Below, piece after piece: positions 1 through 8,803 of a stretch of 64,000 nt of DNA; the stretch's first letter is position 1, and each line of letters starts with the position of its first letter. This DNA is from Nocardioides jiangsuensis (GTDB lineage Bacteria > Actinomycetota > Actinomycetes > Propionibacteriales > Nocardioidaceae). The notes below the pieces were generated by a model. The model made no database searches. It was not told the DNA's origin and worked only from the letters and a program-made list of their open reading frames with translations. A program made the translations under genes and the position numbers. The DNA lies in assembly GCF_019679455.1 (NCBI RefSeq), contig NZ_JAIEZQ010000002.1, forward strand, positions 1,302,001-1,366,000, written 5' to 3'.

Positions 1-9
1 CTGCTGTGC

Positions 10-300
10 ATGGTGACGGTGGCGTGGGCGGGAACGCGTTGGGTGCCGCCGGACGACACGATCACGCATGTGAGCGGCACGGCCGACCGTGGCTTCCACG
101 TGGAGCGTCACGACGGCTCGCAGCTGTGGACGCCCACGCTGTCCGAGGCGGTCGCCGAGTGCGGGGAGTACGACCGGCTGCTCGCCCGTGCTCGGTGCCG
201 GGTGCAGGTGCGCACCTGGTACCGCGACCTCGGCGACACCAAGCGCGCGCTGCGGTACGCCCGCCTGTACGGGGAGGGGGACGCCACAATGGGCCCATGA
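10..300 (+). CDS. small conserved-looking hypothetical protein, possibly 5'-truncated
   Basis: This is a 96-residue reading frame that I do not recognise. It has no signal peptide or membrane segment and ends in a charged region rich in Arg and Tyr. The frame is already open at the first base of the window, so the true start may lie outside it; ATG at 10 is the first start visible inside. Its stop codon overlaps the start of dinB in an ATGA arrangement (297-300), which suggests translational coupling and is the main reason to believe it is a gene. Function unknown. Confidence 0.5.
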   Translation: MVTVAWAGTRWVPPDDTITHVSGTADRGFHVERHDGSQLWTPTLSEAVAECGEYDRLLARARCRVQVRTWYRDLGDTKRALRYARLYGEGDATMGP

Positions 301-1343
301 CCCGCAGCTGGGTGCTCCACGTCGACCTCGACCAGTTCATCGCCGCGGTCGAGATGCTGCGCCGCCCCGAGCTGGAGGGGCGGCCGGTGGTCGTGGGCGG
401 GCGCGGTGACCCGACCGAGCGCGGGGTGGTGGCGACGGCGTCGTACGCCGCCCGTGCGTTCGGGGTCGGGTCCGGGATGCCGCTGCGGACGGCCGCCCGG
501 AAGTGCCCCGACGCGGTGTTCCTGCCCGTGGACGCGCCGGCCTACGACGCGGTCTCGGCGGAGGTGATGGCGACGTTGCGCTCGCTCGACGGGGTGGTGG
601 TCGAGGTGCTCGGCTGGGACGAGGCGTTCCTGGCGGTGCAGACCGACGACCCGGAGGCGTTCGCCGCCGAGGTGCAGCACCGGGTGCTGGAGGCGACCCG
701 GCTGCACTGCTCGGTCGGGATCGGGGACAACAAGCTGCGCGCGAAGATCGCGACCGAGTTCGGGAAGCCGCAGGGGATGTTCCGGCTGACCGAGGAGACC
801 TGGGACGCGGTGATGGGGGACCGGCCCACCTCGGCGCTGTGGGGGATCGGCCGTAAGACCGCGAGACGACTGGAGGCACTGGGGATCACCACGGTGCGGG
901 AGCTCGCGCACGCGGACACCCGGTGGCTGGCCGACGAGCTCGGCCCGACCATGGGGCCGTGGTACCGCCGCCTGGGGCGGGGCGTGGACTCCTCCCCGGT
1001 GGTGGGGACGCCGTACGTCGCCCGGTCGCACAGCCGGGAGAGCACCTTCCAGCAGGATCTGACCGCGTGGGACGAGGTGGAGGCGCAGACGCGCCGGCTC
1101 GCACGGCAGGTCACCGACGACATCCGCGGGGAGGGGCGTCCCGCGGTCCGGGTGGCGGTCAAGGTGAGGTTCGCGCCGTTCGACACCTACACGCGCAGCC
1201 TGACCCTGGACGGCCCGACCAGTGACCCGGAGGTGGTCGTGGCGGCCGCGGTCGAGCTGCTGAACCGGTTGGAGCCGGCGCGGCCGGTCCGGCTGCTGGG
1301 TGTGCGCGCGGAGATGGCCCCGCCCCAGGATCAGCCGTCGTAG
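297..1343 (+). CDS. dinB: DNA polymerase IV (Y-family translesion polymerase)
   Basis: A 348-residue Y-family polymerase that would copy past damaged template bases in the cytoplasm. The N-terminal HVDLDQF motif carries the first metal-binding Asp and the steric-gate Phe. The usual SxDE motif reads GWDE, keeping the acidic pair but not the Ser. A helix-hairpin-helix stretch (LWGIGRKTARRLEALG) and a little-finger region follow. The start at 297 is chosen because the frame upstream is the small ORF's antisense-free shadow, and because CACAAT (285-290) lies 6 nt before this ATG, as in other apparently leaderless genes here. It overlaps the convergent SDR gene by 13 bp at the 3' end. The family assignment is secure; the SxDE change marks it as a non-canonical paralogue. 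Confidence 0.92.
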   Translation: MTRSWVLHVDLDQFIAAVEMLRRPELEGRPVVVGGRGDPTERGVVATASYAARAFGVGSGMPLRTAARKCPDAVFLPVDAPAYDAVSAEVMATLRSLDGVVVEVLGWDEAFLAVQTDDPEAFAAEVQHRVLEATRLHCSVGIGDNKLRAKIATEFGKPQGMFRLTEETWDAVMGDRPTSALWGIGRKTARRLEALGITTVRELAHADTRWLADELGPTMGPWYRRLGRGVDSSPVVGTPYVARSHSRESTFQQDLTAWDEVEAQTRRLARQVTDDIRGEGRPAVRVAVKVRFAPFDTYTRSLTLDGPTSDPEVVVAAAVELLNRLEPARPVRLLGVRAEMAPPQDQPS

Positions 1344-1987
1344 GAGACCTCGGGGCGCCAGTCGGCGTCGGGGGTCTGCGCGGCGCGGAAGAGCGCCTCC
1401 GCGACCAGGTCGGGGGTGAACCGGCCCTCCGCGGCGAGCGTGCCCTTCACGGTCAGCGACATCGCATGGATCCCGGAAGGCGCCAGCGTGGTGTCGAGGC
1501 TCAGCAGGAGGTTGCGCAGCGCAGCCTTCTGCACCCCCAGCGAGGCCGCCTCGTACCAGGGCTGGTCGGCTGCCATCGAGCCGGTGGCGGTGATCCGCGC
1601 GCCCGCGCTCATGAAAGGCCGGGCGGCCTGGACGGCGGTGAGCAGGCTGGCCGCTCCGAGGTGCACGTCGGCGAGCAGGTCGCGGGCGGTGAGTGTGAGC
1701 GGGTCCTGGTGCCGGAAGGCGCTCGGGTTGAAGTGGAGCACGTCGATCCGGTCGGCGAACCGGCCGAAGCGGGTCACCGCGTCGGAGAACGCGTCGGTGT
1801 CGGTGATGTCGACGGCGGTCCAGCCGGTGGTGACCCCGTCGGCCTGCAGGGACCTCCCGAGCTCGTCGAGGCGCTCCGTCGAGCGTGCGACCAGCGCGAC
1901 GTCGTACCCCGCGGCGCCGTACCGGCGGGCGACCGAGGCGCCGACGCCGGGGCCCGCGCCCACTACCAGGACCACCTTGTTGCTCAT
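1331..1987 (-). CDS. short-chain dehydrogenase/reductase family protein, atypical active site
   Basis: A 218-residue Rossmann-fold SDR with the nucleotide-binding motif GAGPGVGAS near the N-terminus and a Ser in GSMAAD. Where the catalytic YxxxK normally sits the sequence reads LGVQK, so Lys is kept but Tyr is replaced by Leu; a Tyr lies about six residues earlier (WYEAAS). It may therefore be a degenerate or non-redox SDR, or may use a displaced Tyr. TAAGGT lies 7 nt upstream of the ATG (1995-2000 on the plus strand), consistent with a leaderless transcript. The 3' end overlaps dinB convergently. The substrate cannot be inferred. Confidence 0.8.
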   Translation of the reverse strand: MSNKVVLVVGAGPGVGASVARRYGAAGYDVALVARSTERLDELGRSLQADGVTTGWTAVDITDTDAFSDAVTRFGRFADRIDVLHFNPSAFRHQDPLTLTARDLLADVHLGAASLLTAVQAARPFMSAGARITATGSMAADQPWYEAASLGVQKAALRNLLLSLDTTLAPSGIHAMSLTVKGTLAAEGRFTPDLVAEALFRAAQTPDADWRPEVSYDG

Positions 1988-2175
1988 GCCGCCGACCTTA
2001 GTGCCGATGAGATCTCTCGGAAGTGCCCATCACGGTTGTGTCAGCGGATGTCGCGACGTCGGGATCTTTTTTACATTCGGCGTCACAAATCGGGACGTAA
2101 TGGAACACTTTCCCCACAACTGAACCGGCGCTCCGCCTGCTTGGGGTGCCCTCATGAGTGTCTGGGAGGCCACTT

Positions 2176-2988
2176 ATGCACCGTTTTACCCGTAACGCCG
2201 CGGCCGCGCTCGCCGCGGTCGTCGCCTTCTCCGTGTCGGCACCGGCGGCCACCGCCGCTCCGAAGACGGACCACGTCAAGGGCTCCACCGCCCACGGCAA
2301 GTCGGCGAAGGCCGCGAAGTCCGACAAGGGCTCGCGGCAGCTGACCGCGGCCCAGCGGAAGGTCACCAAGGAGGCCGCCCGTAAGGACGCCTACCTGGCC
2401 CGGCTGCTCGTGAGCAAGGGCCTCGCCGGTCTCGACGACGCCGTCGAGACCGCCCTCCGCGCGAACATCGACGCCGACCGTACGGCGCTCGCCTCAGTCG
2501 TGACCGCGGCGGCGACGGCCACCGGCGACGACCTGCAGGCGCTGGCCCGCCAGCTCCGTGGTGTCCGCCCCGAGGGCTACAACACCGTGGTCAACCAGGC
2601 ACGCCAGGTCGCGCGCCTCCAGGCCGCGACCGTCGCCAACGCTGCCGAGCTCGCCGCTGTCCCGGACGCCGACGCGACGCTGGTCGAGACCAACGCCGCC
2701 GCGGTGATCCTGCTCGACGCGTTGGTCGCCGAGCTGGTGACGTTCGACGCGAGCACCACCCGCGCCGAGCTCCGCGCCGCCCAGCGCGACCTCTCGGCCG
2801 CGTGGAAGATGGTCGGCGCCGTGGAGGACGCTCTGGAGGTGGAGGAGACCGAGCCTGCGACCGAGCCCGAGACCGAGCCGGAGACTGAGGAGCCGGTCGA
2901 GGAGGGGCCGGTGACCGAGGAGCCCGTCGAGGAGGCGCCCGTCGAGGAGGGGCCTGTGACCGAGGAGCCGGCCGACCCGGCTGTCTGA
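2176..2988 (+). CDS. secreted Ala-rich protein with Glu/Pro/Thr repeat tail
   Basis: A 270-residue exported protein of unknown function. The start at 2176 is chosen over GTG 2158 because GGGAGG (2164-2169) sits 6 nt upstream. Residues 1-30 form a signal peptide (basic MHRFTR, an Ala/Val core, then PAATAA). A Lys-rich segment and an Ala-rich, probably helical middle (about 70-220) follow. The last 45 residues are acidic repeats of the types EETEP, EEPVEEGPVTEEP and EEAPVEEGP. There is no LPxTG motif or terminal membrane anchor, so it is probably released or wall-associated through the tail. The upstream 190 bp is less GC-rich than its surroundings and probably holds the promoter. Confidence 0.8.
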   Translation: MHRFTRNAAAALAAVVAFSVSAPAATAAPKTDHVKGSTAHGKSAKAAKSDKGSRQLTAAQRKVTKEAARKDAYLARLLVSKGLAGLDDAVETALRANIDADRTALASVVTAAATATGDDLQALARQLRGVRPEGYNTVVNQARQVARLQAATVANAAELAAVPDADATLVETNAAAVILLDALVAELVTFDASTTRAELRAAQRDLSAAWKMVGAVEDALEVEETEPATEPETEPETEEPVEEGPVTEEPVEEAPVEEGPVTEEPADPAV

Positions 2989-3027
2989 CGTCCCGCTCTC
3001 TCGCCCAGCGTCAACCAGCTCGCAGCA

Positions 3028-3060
3028 GTGGGCCGTTCCCCTACCGGGGGAGCGGCCCAC
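3028..3060 (+). terminator. intrinsic terminator-like hairpin
   Basis: A near-perfect inverted repeat, GTGGGCCG-TTCCCC against GGGGGA-GCGGCCCAC, with a loop of about four bases, lies 40 nt after the secreted-protein gene. No clear T tract follows, as is common in high-GC actinobacteria. Confidence 0.6.
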
Positions 3061-3125
3061 TCCGCGTTCCCGGGCATGTTTGGAGCTCGATGGGTACGGT
3101 CGGCTCCACACGGAGGTGATGAACC

Positions 3126-3527
3126 ATGACGGGTTGGGTCGGGAACATCGAGGAAGCGACCCTCGGCAACACGAACTTCCGCACGGCGCTGTTCACGGGG
3201 ACGTCGATGCAGCTCACCGTGATGCGTCTGGCCCCGGGAGAGGAGATCGGGGTGGAGATGCACGACCACCGCGACCAGTTCATCCGGGTCGAGCACGGGC
3301 GTGCGCGGGTCACCCTGGGCCCTGAGCGGGACCGGGTCGCGGAGACTCACGACCTCGAGGACGACTGGGTGGTGATCATCCCGGGCGGGACCTGGCACAA
3401 CGTGGTCAACACCGGGGACGGTGACCTCAAGCTCTACTCGCTCTACGCACCGCCGGAGCACCCGGACGGGACGGTGCACGTCACGAAGGCCGACGCCGAC
3501 GCGGCGGAGGCCCAGCACCACGACTGA
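3126..3527 (+). CDS. cupin domain protein
   Basis: A 133-residue single-domain cupin. Motif 1 reads GEEIGVEMHDHRDQFIRVEHG (His-x-His plus Glu, metal-binding type) and motif 2 reads PGGTWHNVVNTG. This fits a small cytoplasmic metal-binding beta-barrel; the family covers isomerases, dioxygenases and sensors, so the reaction cannot be named. GGAGGTGAT (3111-3119) places the start at ATG 3126. It appears monocistronic, between a terminator-like hairpin upstream and a convergent gene downstream. Confidence 0.85.
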   Translation: MTGWVGNIEEATLGNTNFRTALFTGTSMQLTVMRLAPGEEIGVEMHDHRDQFIRVEHGRARVTLGPERDRVAETHDLEDDWVVIIPGGTWHNVVNTGDGDLKLYSLYAPPEHPDGTVHVTKADADAAEAQHHD

Positions 3528-3584
3528 GCCGGTCGCGGGCGGGAGGCCGGCGGCCGCTGGTGTCTCAGGCGGACCGGCGCCGGC

Positions 3585-4115
3585 TCAGCCCGCGGGACAC
3601 TCGGCGGTCCCGGGCTCCAGCTCGGGGTGGATCGGCCCGGACCGGTCGCTCAAGGCCGACACGTCCGCCGTACGCCCGTGCCTGACCGCGAGCACCTCCG
3701 CCACGATCGAGACCGCGATCTCCGCGGGGGTGTTCGCGCCGATGTCGAGCCCGGCGGGACCGTGCACGGAGTCCAGGGCCTCCTCGGGTACGCCGTTCTC
3801 CACCATCCACTCGCGCCGCCGCGCCTGGGTCCGGCGCGAGCCCATGGCACCGATGTACGTCGCCCGGCCGGCCGCGAGTGCGGCCTTGAGTGCGGGTGCG
3901 TCCACGCCGTCGTGGTGACTGAGCACGACCACCGAGTCCGCGTCCTCCAGCCTCTCCTCGGCACCGGCCAGGTCGTCGACGATGACGGGCCGCCACCCGA
4001 GGACCTCGGCGATCGGTTCGAGGGCGGTCGCCACCTCCCCGCTGCCGACGACGAGCAGCGTGTGCTTCTCGCGCGCCGTGGACGGTTGGGCTGTGGTGCG
4101 CGGCTCCTCGGACAT
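3585..4115 (-). CDS. XdhC-type Rossmann domain protein (stand-alone C-terminal domain)
   Basis: A 176-residue protein matching only the C-terminal Rossmann half of XdhC/CoxI. It has the nucleotide-binding VVGSGEVA, the GAMGSRRTQARR signature and the HGPAGLDIGANTPAEIA block. XdhC proteins assist molybdenum-cofactor sulfuration and insertion into xanthine dehydrogenase-type enzymes; the N-terminal XdhC_CoxI domain and its conserved Cys region are absent. No molybdoenzyme gene is present in the window, so the client is unknown. The start at 4115 is favoured over the 40-residue longer frame because GGAGGAG lies 5-11 nt upstream on the minus strand. Confidence 0.82.
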   Translation of the reverse strand: MSEEPRTTAQPSTAREKHTLLVVGSGEVATALEPIAEVLGWRPVIVDDLAGAEERLEDADSVVVLSHHDGVDAPALKAALAAGRATYIGAMGSRRTQARRREWMVENGVPEEALDSVHGPAGLDIGANTPAEIAVSIVAEVLAVRHGRTADVSALSDRSGPIHPELEPGTAECPAG

Positions 4116-4207
4116 GGGTGCTCCTCCGGCTCGGCTGTCTCCCGAAGTTAGCACCGGAGCCACCGGACGAGCAGCGACCGTGCGCGTCGTGTGGCCCGGG
4201 GTGTGGC

Positions 4208-4597
4208 CTACTCGGCGGCGACGGCTTCCTTGCACCCGGCGATGAACTCGTCGACCTCAAGGTCGGTCTCGTCGCCCGTGCGGCCGCCCTTCTCGCCGAC
4301 GATCTTGCCGTCGATCAGGCCCTGCCCGCAGAGCTCCTCCATCTCCTCGGGCGTCGCCCGGACGCCGATGGTGTCGCGGATCGTCTTCCCGTAGTCCCGT
4401 CCGGCGTCACGCGACTCGCCCTGCGAAGGCGGTACCACCTCGGCGGAGCAGGCGGACAGCGCGAGCACTGCCAGGACGACCGCGGCGGCGAGCCGGGGCT
4501 TGGCGAGCGCGCTGGGGCGCTGGTTGGCGTGGTCGTCGGCGGCGCGGTTGGCAGCGCGGTTGGCGACGGTGCGGCGGTGCAGGGTTCCCGAGAGCAT
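4208..4597 (-). CDS. putative lipoprotein, small
   Basis: A 129-residue protein with a long polar N-terminus, a hydrophobic core (LAAAVVLAVLALSAC) and a lipobox Cys, so it is probably a membrane-anchored lipoprotein. The mature part is acidic and carries two further Cys residues (ELCGQG and AGCKEA), which may form a disulfide. The start at 4597 is chosen because CACAAT (4605-4610, minus strand) lies 7 nt upstream, matching the leaderless pattern; a start at 4639 is possible. The n-region of about 30 residues is unusually long. No family recognised. Confidence 0.65.
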   Translation of the reverse strand: MLSGTLHRRTVANRAANRAADDHANQRPSALAKPRLAAAVVLAVLALSACSAEVVPPSQGESRDAGRDYGKTIRDTIGVRATPEEMEELCGQGLIDGKIVGEKGGRTGDETDLEVDEFIAGCKEAVAAE

Positions 4598-4853
4598 GCC
4601 CGAGATTGTGCCATTACGGATGTCGCATCGAGCTCCCACCTCGCGGAGGCCCGGGCCCAGGCACTGGCCACCCGTCCCGCTCCGCGCTCTGCCCGTCCGT
4701 TCTGACGGACATGTTTCGTCGGCATTGATCCGGGTGTCTTCGGTCGGGGACTAGCTGCGGTCAGAGGCGACGACGATGCCGTCCGTCGTGCGGGTTACTA
4801 GTCAGGCCACGGCCGGGGATCGTCTTCCACAGATGGGGATCCGCCTGGTTCTG

Positions 4854-6877
4854 GGTGGCCGGAAAGTGTCGGTGGTCGGTCGTAGGTTGGGGTGATGGAG
4901 GCGGTGATCGAGGACCAGGACGCGGCGGGGACGCTGGCGTCGTTGGCTCGGTTGCGTCGGGTCCGGGTGGAGGCGGAGCGGGACGTGTTCTTGTTCGTGG
5001 CGCACTTCGCGGACCTGTGCCAGGCCGACTCCCTGCCGAAGGCCGCGGCCCGGGTGGGCGGGGTGTTCACCGGGATGGAGCGGGCGGTGTCCCTGGGTGG
5101 GGTGGGGACGCCGCTGGTGCGGGAGTTCGCCGCCTCGGAGGTGGCCGGGGAGCTGGAGATCTCCACCTACGCCGCCCGGGCGCTGCTGGCCGATGTCCTC
5201 GACGTGCGGCACCGGCTGCCCCGGCTGTGGGCCCGGGTGACCGCGTGTGAGGTGGCGACGTGGGTGGCGCGGAAGGTCGCGGTCGCGACCCGGGACCTGA
5301 CACCGGAGCAGGCGTTGTTCGTCGACGCCGGGGTGGCGGAGTACGCCGACGGGCGGTTGTCGTGGTCGAGGTTCGAGACGGTGCTGGAGGCCCGGGTCGT
5401 GGAGGCGGACCCGGAGGCGGCGGCGGCGCGGGAGGCCGCGGCCGCGGCGGAGCAGTTCGCGAAGGTCGGCCGGTCCAACGAGCATGGCCAGAAGACGTTG
5501 TACGTGAGGTCCACCGCGGCGGTGATCACGAGGATCGACGCCACCTTGGACTACCTGTGCCAGGCGCTGCGGGCGCTCGGGGAGACCGAGAACGCGGACG
5601 AGCTGCGGGTCAAGGCGATGCTGCTGCTCGCCAACCCGCTCCAGGCCGTCGAGCTGCTGACCGCCTACAAGCACGCCCACAGCCGCGACGGCCACACCCG
5701 TTCCGACCCGTCCGGTCCGAGCGCCGCCGATCCCAGCACCGCCAACCCGAGCGCGGCCGGGCCGAGCGCGGCCAGGTCTGAGGCTGGCACCGAGCCAGGC
5801 TGCGATGCGTCGGACGACCACGCACCGGGCTCCGGCGCGGCCCCTGCTGCGGGTGGTCCGGCTCCCGGGCAAGGCACCGGAGCAAGCGGCTCGACGTTCG
5901 GTGGTTCGGACGAGGACGAGGACATGCCGCTGCCGTTCGACGGCCCGGCGTCTGGTCCGGCATCCAGCACCACCCCGGACTCAGGGTCGGACTCGACGTC
6001 TGGGCCGGATGCCGGGCCGCCGAGGCTCGGCGAGCACGACCTGCACCCCGGCGACAACGACGCCGACGACCCACCCGACCCCGGCCAGGGGACAGCTCTG
6101 CCCTGCCCCACCTGCGGGACCGCCGCCTCACGGGCAGCCTCGGCGTCACCGCCAGGCGAGCGCGGGACGCCGCCGACAGGTGACCCGTCACCGTTCACGC
6201 AGCCGGCATGGTTCCGCCCCGTCGACCTGCCCACACCAGCGCCCGGCCGTGAACACGTGGTCGGGGTGGACTGGGCCCGGCTGCTGCCCACGGTGACCCT
6301 GTACGTGCACCTGACCGACCACACCCTGGCCACCGGCCACGGGGTCGCCCGCTGGGAGGGCGAGGGACCGATCTCCGCGCAGTACGTCCGCGACTTCCTC
6401 GGCCCCACCAGCCGCTTCACCATCAAACCGGTGATCGACCTCGCCGGCCAAGCCCCGGTGGACGCCTACGAGATCCCCGACCGGCTCCGCGAGGCGGTGC
6501 ACCTGCGCACCCCGGCCGACGTGTTCCCGTACGCGTCGAACACCAGCCGCCGGATGGACCTCGACCACACCCGGCCCTACCGGCACGGCGGGTCGGCAGC
6601 TCAGACCGGGATGGACAACCTCGGCCCGCTCGGCCGGTTCCACCACCGGGTCCGCACCCACGGCAACTGGGCCGTCGAGCAACCCTTCCCGGGCATCTAC
6701 CTCTGGCGCGCACCCCACGGCAGCATCTACCTCGTCGACCACACCGGCACCCGCAAGGTCACCGACCCCTGGACCAAGTCCACGGACAACGGCGAGTCAC
6801 AGCCGCACGACGGCCTCGCGACGGTCACCCCGCTTGAGACCCACTTCGCCCTGATCATTACCGAAGGCGCAGCCTGA
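4854..6877 (+). repeat. inverted-repeat partner A (DUF222-HNH locus)
   Basis: This stretch, from GGTGGCC just upstream of the coding region to the end of the gene, is closely matched in reverse complement at 56931-58820. Long runs are identical; the main differences lie in the Ser/Pro/Gly-rich linker and near residues 45-60. The pair spans about 50 kb. Confidence 0.85.
4895..6877 (+). CDS. DUF222 domain-containing HNH endonuclease-like protein
   Basis: A 660-residue protein of the DUF222-HNH family that is abundant and multi-copy in actinomycetes. The N-terminal DUF222 region (about 1-265) is helical and rich in Ala and Arg. A low-complexity Ser/Pro/Gly/Asp linker (about 270-440) holds a CPTCG pair. 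The C-terminal HNH module (about 545-600) has DHTRPYRHGG, DNLGPLGRFHHR and a downstream RTHG. DNA cleavage is inferred from the HNH fold; the biological role of the family is not established to my knowledge. TAGGTT (4883-4888) lies 6 nt before ATG 4895, which I prefer to GTG 4892. A second, frameshifted copy lies inverted at 56931-58779. Confidence 0.85.
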   Translation: MEAVIEDQDAAGTLASLARLRRVRVEAERDVFLFVAHFADLCQADSLPKAAARVGGVFTGMERAVSLGGVGTPLVREFAASEVAGELEISTYAARALLADVLDVRHRLPRLWARVTACEVATWVARKVAVATRDLTPEQALFVDAGVAEYADGRLSWSRFETVLEARVVEADPEAAAAREAAAAAEQFAKVGRSNEHGQKTLYVRSTAAVITRIDATLDYLCQALRALGETENADELRVKAMLLLANPLQAVELLTAYKHAHSRDGHTRSDPSGPSAADPSTANPSAAGPSAARSEAGTEPGCDASDDHAPGSGAAPAAGGPAPGQGTGASGSTFGGSDEDEDMPLPFDGPASGPASSTTPDSGSDSTSGPDAGPPRLGEHDLHPGDNDADDPPDPGQGTALPCPTCGTAASRAASASPPGERGTPPTGDPSPFTQPAWFRPVDLPTPAPGREHVVGVDWARLLPTVTLYVHLTDHTLATGHGVARWEGEGPISAQYVRDFLGPTSRFTIKPVIDLAGQAPVDAYEIPDRLREAVHLRTPADVFPYASNTSRRMDLDHTRPYRHGGSAAQTGMDNLGPLGRFHHRVRTHGNWAVEQPFPGIYLWRAPHGSIYLVDHTGTRKVTDPWTKSTDNGESQPHDGLATVTPLETHFALIITEGAA

Positions 6878-7133
6878 CCCAGGCTGACGTCTGTCGGGTC
6901 ACGGCGCCTGCCAGTTCGTCCTGCTGCACGCACTGCCGCGCTTCCATCGACGCCCACACATCGTTGCGCCATCCGTGACGCGATCGGCGCGTCGCCGGCC
7001 GCTCGAACCACGGGCTCTGCCCGCGATCGTCGTAGAGGGCTCACCCGCACGCCCCTCACGACGTCAGTGAGATCAAGCGATCCAGGAAGGTCAGCGGGTC
7101 ACGCTGGAACCGGCTGCGGCGGGACAACGTCCA

Positions 7134-7571
7134 GTGCAGGTGACTCGGCCATCGAGGGGGGAGCGGACCGATGTGGCAGTTGGCGGGGCACTGACGATGA
7201 CCGTGGTGTTCTCCGCCTGCTTGCAGTCGGGGAGCGAGAGCACGCCAACCGCGGGGGACTGTGCCGTGGCCATCCGGTTCGAGGGCGTCGTCTACGTCGA
7301 GGGCGGGTTCTCCAAGCAGGCCGTCGAGCATCTTGGACGGGCCGACAGAGCGTCGTGCGGAGATATGGGGCGGCCGGATCCGCGCGGCACCTACATCGCG
7401 GATGACGCAGCCCGGGTGCCCGTGTGGTCCTTCCCCGGGTATGACCCGGCGCTGGTTGTCGGCGTCCGCGAGTCAGGACAGACCTTTCGTGTGCTCTTCG
7501 CCGAGGACCTCCCCACCATCGCGAAACGTGAGATCCGGCAGTCAGGGCTCCTGGACGTCGGCAAGCGGTGA
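7134..7571 (+). CDS. putative lipoprotein
   Basis: A 145-residue frame with a hydrophobic stretch ending in a lipobox (TVVFSAC at about residue 29), then a small soluble domain starting with DCAVAIRF. It resembles short actinobacterial lipoproteins annotated as DUF6281, recalled from memory and not checked. GTG 7134 gives a charged n-region but has no clear ribosome site. GTG 7173 is preceded by GAGGGGGGAG but would leave an n-region without positive charge, so the start is unsure. Nothing else is recognisable in the 6878-7133 gap upstream. Confidence 0.6.
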   Translation: MQVTRPSRGERTDVAVGGALTMTVVFSACLQSGSESTPTAGDCAVAIRFEGVVYVEGGFSKQAVEHLGRADRASCGDMGRPDPRGTYIADDAARVPVWSFPGYDPALVVGVRESGQTFRVLFAEDLPTIAKREIRQSGLLDVGKR

Positions 7572-7675
7572 ACGGCTCCCTGGAGTGGATGACCCGGCGA
7601 TCGGCGCCGAGCGCCATCCGGACTCCCCGTTCAGGGCGACATCATCTGATCGACCTCGTGAGGAGTGTCGGCACG

Positions 7676-8803
7676 TCAGGGCTCGTGGAGCTCGCGCACC
7701 ACGGAGTCGACCACGGCGACCAGGTCACCGCCGGTAGCCGCCGCCACCTCGCGCTGACGCTGGTACGACGCACCCCGCCTCGGGATCTCCGCGACCGAGG
7801 CAAGCTCCGACGCACAGCCCAGCCGCACCGCCACCGGCTCCAGCCGGGTCAGCAGGTCGTCGAGGTCGTCGGTGACCAGCCGCTCGTTGCACTCCGCGTC
7901 CAGGATGATCTCCGCATCGAGGCCGTACCGGGCCGCACGCCACTTGTTCTCCTGCACGTGCCACGGCGGCATGGTGGGCAGCGCCTCCCCGGCCTCGAGC
8001 CGCTCCTCGAGGTCCACGACCAGGCAGTGGATCAGCGCGACGATGGACCGCAGCTCGCGGACCGTGGGGATGCCGTCGCAGACCCGCACCTCGACCGTGC
8101 CGAGGTGGGGCGACGGCCGGATGTCCCAGCGGAGCTCGTTGATGTGGTCGATGACGCCGGTCTTCTTCTGGTCGTGCACGAAGGCCTCAAACTCCTCCCA
8201 CCGCTCGAACTGGAACGGCAGGCCGGCGGTCGGGAGCTGCTGGAACATCATCGCCCGGTTGCTCGCGTACCCGGTGTCCGTCCCGGCCCAGATCGGCGAC
8301 GAGGCGGACAGCGCCTGCAGGTGCGGGAACTGGTTCAGCAGCGAGGAGATGATCGGAAGGACGTGCTCGCGCCGGCGTACCCCGACGTGCACGTGCACCC
8401 CCCAGATCAGCATCTGCCGTCCCCACCACTGGGTCCGCGCGATGAGCTCCTCGTACCGGTGCCCCGGGGTGAGCAGCTGCGACGACCACTGGGCGAACGG
8501 GTGTGTGCCGGCGCAGTAGAGGTCCACGCCGAGCTCGTCGCCCGCCTTCTGGACGAAGGCCAGGGTCTGCTGCAGGTCCTCGATCGCCTCCTGCACGTTC
8601 TCGCACACCCCCGTGACCACCTCGACGGTGTTGCGCAGCAGCTCCTTGTGCAGCTTGGGGTCCTGGGTGCCCTCCTCGTCGTACACCCGCGCGAAGAGCT
8701 CGGCGGCGGTGTTGGACAGGTCCCGGGTGTCCTTGTCCACCAGGGCGAACTCCCACTCCACCCCGAGGGTCGGCCGCTCTGACGCGGCGAAGTCGATGCC
8801 CAC
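7676..8803 (-). CDS. GCS2-family carboxylate-amine ligase (glutamate-cysteine ligase type)
   Basis: A protein of about 375 residues of the YbdK/GCS2 family, ATP-dependent ligases joining glutamate to an amine such as cysteine. Visible signatures are the N-terminal GVEWEFALVD, the HPFAQWSSQ region, WGVHVHVGV (metal- and substrate-binding His/Glu strand) and the DIRPSPHLGTVEVRVCDG block. GTG 8803 is preferred because homologues begin at this GIDFA segment; the 36 upstream residues are Pro/Gly-rich and atypical. It is divergent from the GAF histidine kinase, with about 140 bp between them. The acceptor amine is unknown: actinobacteria use mycothiol rather than glutathione. Confidence 0.85.
   Translation of the reverse strand: MGIDFAASERPTLGVEWEFALVDKDTRDLSNTAAELFARVYDEEGTQDPKLHKELLRNTVEVVTGVCENVQEAIEDLQQTLAFVQKAGDELGVDLYCAGTHPFAQWSSQLLTPGHRYEELIARTQWWGRQMLIWGVHVHVGVRRREHVLPIISSLLNQFPHLQALSASSPIWAGTDTGYASNRAMMFQQLPTAGLPFQFERWEEFEAFVHDQKKTGVIDHINELRWDIRPSPHLGTVEVRVCDGIPTVRELRSIVALIHCLVVDLEERLEAGEALPTMPPWHVQENKWRAARYGLDAEIILDAECNERLVTDDLDDLLTRLEPVAVRLGCASELASVAEIPRRGASYQRQREVAAATGGDLVAVVDSVVRELHEP

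Noticed and set aside
4854-6877. DUF222-HNH copies as insertion sequences
   Set aside because: No transposase, terminal inverted repeats or target duplication seen; the shared region ends at the stop codon, which fits gene duplication or conversion better.
7099-7617. Minus-strand frame opposite the small lipoprotein gene
   Set aside because: Arg-rich translation without motifs; the plus-strand frame has a lipobox.
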